Shown one piece after another: positions 56,449-64,000 of a DNA stretch of 64,000 nt; within the stretch, counting starts at the first letter, position 1, and the number at the start of each line of letters is the position of its first letter. The position numbers and the translations under genes were made by a program. Origin of the DNA: Primulina eburnea (taxonomy: Eukaryota; Streptophyta; Magnoliopsida; Lamiales; Gesneriaceae). The notes beneath the pieces are model-generated. The model made no database searches. It had not been told where the DNA came from and saw nothing but the letters and a program-made list of their open reading frames with translations. The DNA lies in NCBI RefSeq assembly GCF_022965805.1, contig NC_133103.1:28572329-28636328 (forward strand), in the 5' to 3' direction.

Positions 56449-57030
56449 AGTACGAGGCCCAGGTAATCTATTTAAACCGGGAGGCATGATGCCCCGATAA
56501 CCTGTTAAACCCGGGATGCATGAGGCCTCGGTAATTTATTAAAGCTGGGAGGCATGAGGCCACGGTAATCTATTTAAAGTCGTGAGGCATGAGGCCCCGG
56601 TAATCTATTTAAAGCCGGGAGGCATGAGGCCTTGGTAATCTATTATAATCGAGAGGCATGAGGACCCGGTAATCTATTTAAACCCGGGAGACATGAGGCC
56701 CCGGTAATTTATTAAACCCGGGAAGCATGAGGCTCCGATAATCTATTTATAGTCGGGAGGCACTGAGGCCTCGATAATCTGTTAAACCTGGGAGGCATGA
56801 GGACCCGGTAATTTATTAAACTCAGGAGGCATGAGGTCCAGTAATCTATTTAAGTCCGGGAGGCATGAGGCCCCGGTAATCTGTTAAACATGAGAGGCTT
56901 GCATGAGGCCCTATAATTTATTAAAGCCGGGAGGCATGAGGTCTCGATAATCTATGTAAATCCGGGAGGCATGAGGCCCGGTAATTTACTTAAACCCGAG
57001 AGGCATGAGGCCCTAGTAATCTATAAAGCA
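56449..57030 (+). repeat. 3' UTR tandem repeat of element G (17 units of about 34 bp)
   Basis: About 17 units close to CCGGGAGGCATGAGGCCCCG followed by GTAATCTATTTAAA. Each has a GC-rich dyad part and an AT-rich linker; units vary from 32 to 38 bp. It starts about 60 bp after the integrase tail. The GC part matches the flanking motif of the H array. This is a typical Tat-lineage 3' UTR repeat. Confidence 0.93.
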
Positions 57031-57305
57031 CCAAGGCAAGATAGCCCGACTATTTTTCAGGACTTATAAAATATTCAAGGTTTAAATGTTATACTTGAAA
57101 CGAAATATTGATTGGAAGAAAGCCGGTTATCCAAATGACGCTTAGAAATTTTCTTGGGATTCTTACGGAAATTTCAAGATATTTTGTTACCAGTTTATAT
57201 ATCAACAAAGGAAAGAGCGGGAAAAGAAAGTTTCATTAATAAAAAGCCCAAACGCAGAAAGTACAAAAGGAAAAAACAAGGAAAAATGAAAAAGGGGATA
57301 CAATC
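57031..57305 (+). other. Spacer between G 3' UTR repeats and antisense gene
   Basis: Non-coding, Lys/Arg-codon-like A-rich sequence. No feature is supported; the plus-strand frame 57154-57462 overlaps the antisense gene and is not credited. Confidence 0.5.
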
Positions 57306-59580
57306 CTACTCTACAACCGGAGGGTCCTCAGATTCTTTCACTGGGGAACCTTTCCCCCTTGCCTCGCCAGAACATGCATCTTCCTCTCTTGCCTCCTCAT
57401 TCTCCTTAGGTAATGAAGCAATGGACATCTCAAAGTCCGAGAAGCTCTTGTTATTTACATGAAGAAGTCCTGCCTCTTTGAATTGATCACGGCACTTATC
57501 AAAGCCTGTATTGAAGAAGGAGTACACCCTAGTCTTCAACCGCCGCTTTAAATTCAGAGGATTCGAGGAATAATGCCCGCCATTATTCCTTGGAATGCAG
57601 GAGATTTTCCAAAGTATACTCGGCCTAAACAACTCGGGTTTTATAGCTATCAAGCTCTTAGAAATTGATTTGCGCCTCTGAGGAATAAAGCTCCAATGTA
57701 AGAGCGTTGCCCGTGCAGTCGCAGCTTCATTAGCTACTTCGGCCTCCTTCAAATCTGCCTGGGCGACCTCCAACTGTTGATAGGCCACCTCAGATTCCGT
57801 TCTCAGACCACTAACAGCATCCTCATGCAAAATCCGGGCTCGTGCTAACTCCCCCTGGACTTGCTGATGCAATTTGTAAAGGGTCTGTGCTCGGGTTGCT
57901 TCTTTTTTGGCAACGTCGACAACTTCCTCATGAGTAGAGACCAACATTTGAAGAACCTATAAGAACAAGGATTAGAAGTATACTTATCTAGAATAAATAA
58001 AGAGGGTTGAGAAGAAAGACTTATCGACAGGGCCCGAGAAATACCCTCAAGGAGCATGTGATTAGGACTCAGTCCCCAGATGTAGGCTTCATCCGCAGGG
58101 GGATATGTCCTTTCAGCAATCGGAACCCGGCAGAAGAAACTTCGTCGAGGAAAAGATTACCTCGAGCTTTGGGAATGTCCCGGAGGGGACAAGCCTGTAT
58201 AAACTGCTCGGGAATGTCCCTCACCCCTGTCATCGATATCACTTATCATGACCATCTCGAGGGCGTTGATTGCTTTTCTTTTCCTTCTGACGAGAGGAAT
58301 GTTGTCCTCTGAATCCCCGGGAGAGTTGGGTGGATTGGCTCCCTATTGGGAGGATGGGATGCCCTCCCCGGTTGCAGTCTCAAGCTGGGGTTCAACTAGT
58401 GGCTGGTTTTGATCCAAAGCCCACCTTTCTGCAGCAGCAGCAGCAGCCTTGGCAAGAGCCTTTTTCTCCTTACTCGCCTTATGAGATGTCTTCTTCTCTT
58501 CTTTGGCCTTCTTTTCCAAGGTGTGTCTACGGGCGAAGGTCTCTTGTATCTTTAAATTTTCTGTCAAAAAAAAAGAAAAAAATATCTTGGAATAAGCGTA
58601 ATAACAGAAGTAAGACATGTGAAGAGCAAAACAGAAAAAGGAATTACCGGGTTGAGCACCCAAGCCAGCAGCCCATACATTAATCCTCCTGTCTAAAGGG
58701 TCCTCTTCCCGGGCTCTCGACCCGAAAGTCAACAAGTTTTCTTCAGATAGGAGAAGATAAGAAGAAAATTTTTTCCCCTCCAAGAGCTCCTGACTTCAGA
58801 TGAAAGGCTCCTCGAACTTATAATAATGGGGAAGGTCAGGCTGAGTGGGAGGGCTGGGAAGGAAGCCAGTCAAACACTGAAGAGGAGATGGAAGTGTGAT
58901 GAAAAAGAATTTGCCTTTCCATCCCTTCAAGGAAGAAGGAATATCATCAAGAAACCGGCTTTTCAGACGAGCAATAGAGAAAAGGCTTTTCCCAAATCGA
59001 CAAAAAAAGAAATAGTAAAGGACAAGGGAGTTGATAAGAAGGTTGTGCATCTTAAAACGAATGTAAGTTGAGGCCATTATGTGAAAAGATTTGGGGTGGA
59101 GTTGGTTTATCGGGACCCCGAATAATTGGGCCACTTCAATAAAGAAGGAACGGATGAGAAACCTAAGACCACTGTGTACATGGTCTTTAAAGAAAGTAAA
59201 GAAACCCTCCGGGGGCTTATCAGCTAGATCAGAGGGACCAAAAAACCAGATTTGAAAGAAAGAAGGAATAAATCATAAGATCCTAAGATCTTCTTCAGCC
59301 TCGAGGCAAAGAGTACCTTCCATGGTAGAAAACATGTGGCACTCAGGGCATCAGCAGAGGAGATCTAGGAGCGCGGGCTTTGCCTTTCTCCTTCTTAGAA
59401 GCCGGGGATGGGCCAGAGGTGGAAGGTTTTGTCTTTTTTTCTTTTTTGGTTTTTTAGAGGGGAGGGGAAAAGTAGGTTTTTCCACAGAAGGGGAAGATGA
59501 ATCGAAACGTGCCGCTGCAGACTCATACCCACTGAGCCGCACGCATTCGCTCCAGAAGTAGACGAGGTGGAATTTGACAT
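57306..59580 (-). pseudogene. Antisense gene of element G (gypsy-type transposon protein), fragmented
   Basis: An antisense coding region downstream of integrase, as known for Retand-like elements. From ATG 59580 (MSNSTSSTSGANACGSVG) a Ser-rich start shifts frame to a Pro/Lys-rich segment. At 59134-58796 is the conserved core: MAQLFGVPINQLHPKSFHIM, FFCRFGKSLFSI and FLDDIPSSLKGWKGKFFFIT, the pattern of the putative gypsy-type transposon domain (Pfam Transposase_28). 58783-58343 has a Lys/Ala-rich helix (KKALAKAAAAAAERW). 57947-57306 gives a 213-residue coiled-coil-like C-terminus (KKEATRAQTLYKLHQQVQGE, QQLEVAQADLKEAEVANEAA), ending in an acidic tail. Exon-like gaps separate the parts, so introns are possible. 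Function in any element is unknown. Confidence 0.72.
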
Positions 59581-59739
59581 TTCCTAGAGAATAATAAGAG
59601 TAAAAAAGACTTACAAGTTGATGAAAATATGACGGAGAAGGTAACGGTCGCCAGAGGAGAAGCACCATACCGCGGAAATACGAAGGAAGGTGGAGAGAAT
59701 GCGAGATCGAAAAAATGGAAAAAATGGGGAGTCTATCTT

Positions 59740-59747
59740 TTTATATA
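59740..59747 (-). promoter_or_regulatory. TATA box of the antisense gene in element G
   Basis: The minus strand reads TATATAAA (context CCATCTATATAAAAAGATAG), 160 bp upstream of ATG 59580, pointing toward the antisense gene. Confidence 0.6.
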
Positions 59748-59802
59748 GATGGAGGAAACTCAATCTAAAATGTGGATCTGAAAGAGAATGAACAGATGTA
59801 AT

Positions 59803-60861
59803 TGTAACATCAAAAAGTCAACCAACGTAAACCACATGCATGCAAATAGATTAAATTGCTTAATTATTTTATTTAATTTATTTTAAATGCTTATATGATA
59901 CATATTATATGGTTAAGAGTCTAATTGCACGATTTTTTGAAAATTATAGATTTTACCCGAATATTCGATAATAGGCTGGAGAATGGAGACCGGGTGATGC
60001 GAACATGGTAGCCTTGCACGGGCGTATGAGAGAAGAAGATGGATTTACGTGCGAGGAGCAAAATGATGAAGGGGTCGTGATGCATGGGAGTATGTTGGAA
60101 GGCCAAAGAAACATGATTCAAACATTTTTCTCATCGGCCGAGTCTGAACAGACCAGCACACGGAGCTGCACACGGGGTCCGTGTCCTTTACACTCCGAGA
60201 TGAGCAACTACAGAGCCTGCACGGACCTGAAGACGGACCCAGGCACGGGGTCCGTGCCCTATGTTTTTGGTGAAGACAGTGTCTACACGGACCCGTACAC
60301 GGAGGTGGGCACGGGGTCCGTGTCCCATGTTTACAACTGAAGTTTATACCCGAGTGTACACGGACCCGGAAACGGAGGCACACACGGGGTCTGTGTCCTA
60401 GAGTTTTGGCCGAGAAAAATTACCTTATTTAGAGTTTTATTTTGTTAGGAAACTAGATTCTAGTAATCTTTTGATATGTAAACCATATTGGACGAAATTT
60501 TACACACAATACACATATTATTTTGAGTTTATCAAATTTGTGAGATTTTTCTCTCAACTTTTCAAGGCTTTAGCTTTGTTAAATCAAATCAAACTTATCA
60601 AAGTTTATAACTTTGTGGCGTTTGTCGATCGTTCTTGTGCGGATTGTCGTAGGCGTCGTTCTTCGAAGGTTCGTATCAAATTTCGATTGTTATTCTTGTG
60701 TTTATTTGTTGCTAAACTTTTATAGTTTAGAGGTAAATAACACAACCTTACTTGATTCAAAAGATCGGGAAAAACACACGAATCTTATTATCGTAATTGA
60801 ATAGAGGGTGCGATTTATTTTTAATCGTGTTTGCTATTTATTCGTACAAAGATTCACATCA
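59803..60861 (+). repeat. 5' LTR of element I (1059 bp)
   Basis: The right end is fixed by the primer site; the left end is inferred from TGTAACATC. It contains the CTGGAGAATGGAGACCGGG block (59974-59992, counterpart of the block in LTRs C and J) and the dyad array 60159-60400. No clear TATAAA follows the array; TTACCTTATTTAGAG at 60420-60434 is the AT-rich candidate. Confidence 0.82.
60159..60400 (+). repeat. Dyad array in LTR I: CACGGACC / CACGGGGTCCGTG, 73-bp period
   Basis: CACGGGGTCCGTG palindromes start at 60171, 60244, 60310 and 60383 (73, 66 and 73 bp apart). Each is preceded by CACGGA-type half-sites 12 and 24 bp upstream (for example 60220, 60232, 60244 and 60286, 60298, 60310). 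It is thus a triad of sites at 12-bp steps, repeated about every 73 bp. Confidence 0.93.
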
Positions 60862-60863
60862 TT

Positions 60864-60875
60864 TGGTATCAGAGC
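60864..60875 (+). other. Primer-binding site of element I
   Basis: TGGTATCAGAGC, 2 bp after the LTR end. Confidence 0.94.
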
Positions 60876-61482
60876 TTTGGGTTTATTGAATTCAAGTAAG
60901 TAATCTTGTTTTTAAATTTGCAGATCTGTATTATTTCTTCGCTTATTTTCAGATATGTTTGTTCTATCGTTCTTCGTATTTTTTTTCGTGAATCTGTGAT
61001 TCTCGAAATTTGTGGTGTCTTTTTTTTTTTGGGATTTTCGAGTAGTACTCAAGCCAAAAAAAAAAAAAAAAAAGAGTACAAAAATTCCGAAAACTCACCA
61101 TTAATTATTTGTGGTATCTTGTTCTATTTCCTTTAGAGAGCCATATTTAATTGTCTCTCACAGTCAAAAAAAAAATTATATATTATTCGAATTCCGTGTC
61201 TAAACAGTCCAAGTGAGTCGGTTGCAATTGTTCACAAGTTGAAACTTGATTGTTTGATTTACTCAAAACACAAAGCTTGAAGCTCTTGAAAGAACTCTCA
61301 AATTTGAGTGATATTACTTGAGTGTGAGTGTTATTTCTTTGGAGTGACTAGTGAGTATTTGTTGTGAGCAAAAAAATAAGAGAGGAGAGACGAGTGAATT
61401 TCTTTGGAGTGACCGTGAGCCTTTGGGTGAGGATTATTTTATTTCTGCTAACCTTTTCTTGCAAGTACAAATTTGAAATTAA
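60876..61482 (+). other. Leader of element I
   Basis: 607 bp non-coding, with an 11-T run (61021-61031) and a 19-A run (about 61056-61074) that could pair, and two copies of TTTCTTTGGAGTGAC at about 61336 and 61398. No gene is seen. Confidence 0.65.
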
Positions 61483-64000
61483 ATGGAGAGGGAGGTAGGA
61501 GATAGTTCGAATTCGAGGTTGTCCAAGGCCCAACTAGATGCGTTGTTTGGGGATTTTAGTAGGGTGATGACGACCCAAATGGAGTCGTTGCATGAGAGGT
61601 TGGGTAAACTTGAGGTTAGTGTTAGTGGGGGTAAACCTAAGCCTAAGGATTTGGGTAGAGATGATGAGGAGTATGATTTGGGAGGAGGCGATGAGAGTCA
61701 AAATGAGAATTGGGGTAGGAATGGAAGAGATAGAGGATTTGGGAGAGGGAGAAGAGAAGCCATGTGGGGTAGGTATGAGGAGACTAGGGAAGATGGTCAC
61801 ATGGGTAGCATTAAGATGAAAATTCCATCGTTCCATGGGAAATCTGACCCGGAGGCATACCTAGAGTGGGAAAAAAGGGTAGAGTTCGTATTTGAATGTC
61901 ACCACTACTCCGAACAAAAGAAGGTGAGGTTGGCGGTGGTTGAATTCTTAGACTATGCTCTCATTTGGTGGGATCAATTAGTGACCACTAAAAGAAAGTA
62001 TAATGAGAGACCCATTGAATCTTGGGATGAGATGAAGAGGGTAATGAGGAAGAGGTTTGTGCCTAACCACTATTATAGGGAGATGTTTAAGAGGTTACAA
62101 ACTTTGAGGCAAGGGTTGAAGAGTGTTGAGGACTATTATAAGGAGATGGAAGTACTCATGATTAGGGCAAATACTGAGGAGGATAATGAAGCAACTATGG
62201 CTCGTTTTCTTTGTGGTTTGAACAGGGAGATCCAAGACCAAGTGGAGCTTCGGCACTACTTAGACCTAGACGAGATGGTGCAAATGGCCATAAAGGTGGA
62301 GCAACAACTCAAGAGGCGAGGAGTGGGACGCACCAACCAAACTGGAGGTACATCTTCTTCTTGGCAATCCAATGTTGTGAAGCGTGAGGAGAATAAAGTG
62401 GAGTCCAAGCCAAGATTTGACACTAAGCAAGAGGCGCCTAAACAAGGAGTCCAAGGTAAATCTGAAACTCCTTCTAATCGTTCTAGGGATACTAAATGCT
62501 TTAGATGTCAAGGTTTGGGTCATATTGCTAGTGAATGTCCTAATAAAAGGGTGATGGTTGTGAATGCTTATGGTGAGTATGAGTCCCAAAGTGAGGGTGA
62601 TGATGATGATATGACTGCATTGGAGGATCCCGATGAGGGATATGAGGCGGTTGTAGGAGAATCATTGGTGACTAGGCGTATCATGATTGGCCAAGTCGAG
62701 GAGGAGGAGACCAATCAAAGGGGGAACTTGTTCCATACTAGGTGCTTTGTGAACGAAAAGGTTTGCAACGTTATTATAGAAGGGGGAAGTTGCACCAACG
62801 TAGCTAGTTGTGAGATGGTGGAGAAGTTGAGTTTGCCTACAATAAAACATCCTCAACCATATAGGCTTCAATGGTTGAATGATTGTGCGGAAGTGAAAGT
62901 AAATAGGCAAGTTCTAGTGTCCTTTTCTATTGGGAAGTATGTGGATGAGGTTTTGTGTGACGTGGTGCCCATGCATGCTTGTCATATCTTGTTGGGTAGG
63001 CCTTGGCAATTTGATAGGAAGGTAACGCATGATGGTTTCAAGAATAGGTACTCATTTGTCCTAAACAAAGAACCAATTGTATTACTACCTTTGTCACCAA
63101 AACAAATACTTGAAGATCAATTGAAAAAGAAACAAAGGGATGAGGCCGAAAAAAAGAGTGTCGAAAAGAGTGAGATGGCCTTAGAAAAAGAAAAAGAAAA
63201 ATATATGGTCGAAAGAAAGAGCGAACAAAAGAGTGAGATGACCATAGAAAAGAAAAAAGAGAGAGAAAAAGAGGCCAAAGAAAAAGGAAGGAGAAATCAT
63301 TTGATGGCCCAAAGGAGTGAAAAGAGTGAGGTTGAGAGTTGTTTATTATTGCATAAACCATTTCATGTACCTTTGTACAAAGTGGTTTATTCTCATTATG
63401 ATGATCTAGCCGGTTCAATCCCGAGCATTGTTACTTCTTCTTTGCAGGATTTTGACGATGTTATGATAGGGAGGCTAGCAAGTGTTGTTGGTGTGAGGAT
63501 ACAATGGGATGAACCATATGGATTCAAGAGCCATAGCAATAAGGTAAGGTTAGTTGTCACCGCAACATCCGAGAGGTATGATTTTCTCCCTTACCTTAAT
63601 TCATTGTTGTTTTGTTTTCAAGAATTATGGGGACAAGTTGAAAATGTGATGTTTAGAAGATGTGAATGTGGTTTAGTCTTGTTACCTAAGCGTCATATTA
63701 TTGAGAATGAATATGCATTGCATGAATTAGATTCAAATGTTATTGATTTTGAGTGTTCAAAGATTGTCCAATTGACACTTTGTCATGGCAATGACCTATG
63801 TGCATTAGGATTAACTTCATGTGGTGAGTTGAATGAAAACATGGATAGTACATGTAGTGTGTTCTATTTGCATGATTCCTACTTGTTTGATGAAGACTTT
63901 GGGAAGAGCATGAATGACTATAAGAATTTCTTTGTCCATGATGAATATACTTTTAAGGAGATTAAGTTGTTCATGTTATGCTCGTTTTATGAGTTACCCG
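61483..64000 (+). CDS. Element I gag-pol polyprotein, open to the window edge (partial, 839 codons)
   Basis: ATG 61483 opens a frame without a stop to the last base. Residues 1-106 are charged and Gly/Arg-rich. The capsid domain is about 107-290: SIKMKIPSFHGKSDPEAYLE (from 61807), ALIWWDQL, RFVPNHYYREMFKRLQ and ATMARFLCGLNREIQDQVEL. The zinc knuckle CFRCQGLGHIASEC is residues 339-352. The protease region has VIIEGGSCTNVAS: the catalytic Asp expected before GGS is Glu (codon 62779-62781). Next come HILLGRPWQFDRKVTHDGF and the linker LLPLSPKQIL. About 63110-63345 is a Lys/Glu-rich charged stretch. After SSLQDFDDV (to about 63463), where RT normally begins with FPEE-type sequence, about 180 residues of unfamiliar sequence follow (MIGRLASVVGVRIQWDEPYG onward). 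RT, RNase H and integrase would be beyond the edge, if present. Confidence 0.88.
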   Translation, partial: MEREVGDSSNSRLSKAQLDALFGDFSRVMTTQMESLHERLGKLEVSVSGGKPKPKDLGRDDEEYDLGGGDESQNENWGRNGRDRGFGRGRREAMWGRYEETREDGHMGSIKMKIPSFHGKSDPEAYLEWEKRVEFVFECHHYSEQKKVRLAVVEFLDYALIWWDQLVTTKRKYNERPIESWDEMKRVMRKRFVPNHYYREMFKRLQTLRQGLKSVEDYYKEMEVLMIRANTEEDNEATMARFLCGLNREIQDQVELRHYLDLDEMVQMAIKVEQQLKRRGVGRTNQTGGTSSSWQSNVVKREENKVESKPRFDTKQEAPKQGVQGKSETPSNRSRDTKCFRCQGLGHIASECPNKRVMVVNAYGEYESQSEGDDDDMTALEDPDEGYEAVVGESLVTRRIMIGQVEEEETNQRGNLFHTRCFVNEKVCNVIIEGGSCTNVASCEMVEKLSLPTIKHPQPYRLQWLNDCAEVKVNRQVLVSFSIGKYVDEVLCDVVPMHACHILLGRPWQFDRKVTHDGFKNRYSFVLNKEPIVLLPLSPKQILEDQLKKKQRDEAEKKSVEKSEMALEKEKEKYMVERKSEQKSEMTIEKKKEREKEAKEKGRRNHLMAQRSEKSEVESCLLLHKPFHVPLYKVVYSHYDDLAGSIPSIVTSSLQDFDDVMIGRLASVVGVRIQWDEPYGFKSHSNKVRLVVTATSERYDFLPYLNSLLFCFQELWGQVENVMFRRCECGLVLLPKRHIIENEYALHELDSNVIDFECSKIVQLTLCHGNDLCALGLTSCGELNENMDSTCSVFYLHDSYLFDEDFGKSMNDYKNFFVHDEYTFKEIKLFMLCSFYELP

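Larger units (their letters stand above)
11561..59802 (+). mobile_element. Element G: Tat/Retand-type Ty3/gypsy element hosting the nested insertions
   Basis: In order: 5' LTR (11561-12224), primer site, gag, protease, RT, RNase H and the start of a second RNase H to 15705. Element D is then inserted with TSD GTTTC. G resumes with the second RNase H (54786), integrase (55185-56390), a 17-unit tandem-repeat 3' UTR (56449-57030) and an antisense gene (59580 down to 57306). A second RNase H before integrase, 3' UTR tandem repeats and an antisense ORF with a gypsy-type transposon domain are established features of Tat/Retand elements. No 3' LTR is seen before element I at 59803, so it is outside the window or lost. 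All coding parts are frameshifted. Confidence 0.82.
59803..64000 (+). mobile_element. Element I: Ty3/gypsy chromovirus-type, 5' part with long open gag-pol
   Basis: 5' LTR 59803-60861 (TGTAACATC...CACATCA), Met-type primer site, a 607-bp leader and an open gag-pol frame to the window end. The 3' LTR is outside. It is inserted just upstream of the antisense promoter of element G. The intact frame suggests this is the youngest element here. The gag and protease style (GRPWQFDRKVTHDGFKNRYS) is that of the CRM/Reina group of chromoviruses; the exact clade is uncertain. Confidence 0.87.

Noticed and set aside
57154..57462. Lys-rich plus-strand frame
   Set aside because: It overlaps the better supported antisense gene and consists of A-rich low-complexity sequence.
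63038..63418. 126-codon minus-strand frame rich in Phe, Ser and Leu
   Set aside because: Complement of the Lys/Glu-rich charged linker of the element I gag-pol frame.

Overview
The window is plant nuclear DNA, almost certainly from a dicot. It consists almost entirely of LTR retrotransposons inserted into one another around the relic of a single host gene. Evidence for this is AT-rich sequence, Ty3/gypsy polyproteins of the chromovirus, Tat/Retand and Athila lineages, tRNA-Met-type primer sites, and a broken, intron-bearing copy of a TGD4-like chloroplast-envelope lipid-transfer gene. No intact host gene, rRNA, tRNA or CRISPR array was found. Most boundaries below come from matching LTR pairs, TG...CA ends and 5-bp target-site duplications (TSDs) read directly from the sequence.

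Layout. Element A (1-5938, minus) is the 5' part of a decayed chromovirus; it sits inside the gag of element B (5939-6621, minus), a Tat-type element of which only the 5' LTR and gag start are visible. The host relic lies at 6795-11533 (minus): two exons of a TGD4-like pseudogene whose intron contains element H (8071-11000, minus, TSD CTCAT), a short non-autonomous Tat/Retand-like element. Element G (from 11561, plus) is a Tat/Retand-type element that begins 28 bp upstream of the pseudogene's start codon. It is interrupted in its second RNase H by element D (15706-54780, TSD GTTTC). D gag is interrupted by element C (19233-45116, TSD AATAT). The C 5' LTR is interrupted by the Athila element F (20934-34740, TSD TCAAG). 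F is interrupted between protease and RT by solo LTR J (25092-28645, TSD ATGGA). That makes five nested levels. Solo LTRs K (41368-43421, TSD CTTTC), E (about 45389-47601) and L (52107-52971, TSD ATTAT) sit in C, D and D respectively. G then resumes with RNase H, integrase, a tandem-repeat 3' UTR and an antisense gene with its own TATA box. Element I (59803 to beyond the window end) follows, with a gag-pol frame that stays open for 839 codons to the edge.

How it works together. Almost all pol genes are frameshifted or deleted, so the elements are relics. Element I is the exception, but its protease has Glu where the catalytic Asp is expected, and its frame runs into about 180 residues that do not resemble the usual start of RT.

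The most unusual signal is regulatory. Six LTR families carry short arrays of GC-rich dyad motifs, with at least five of the arrays repeating at mostly 66-75 bp. In several, paired sites lie about 19-24 bp apart, and in the A/E and L families the array lies directly upstream of the TATA box. Two LTRs of one family (A and E) keep nearly the same spacing (23, 51 and 74 bp) but use entirely different motifs. In A the TATA box itself has become a (TA)38 microsatellite.
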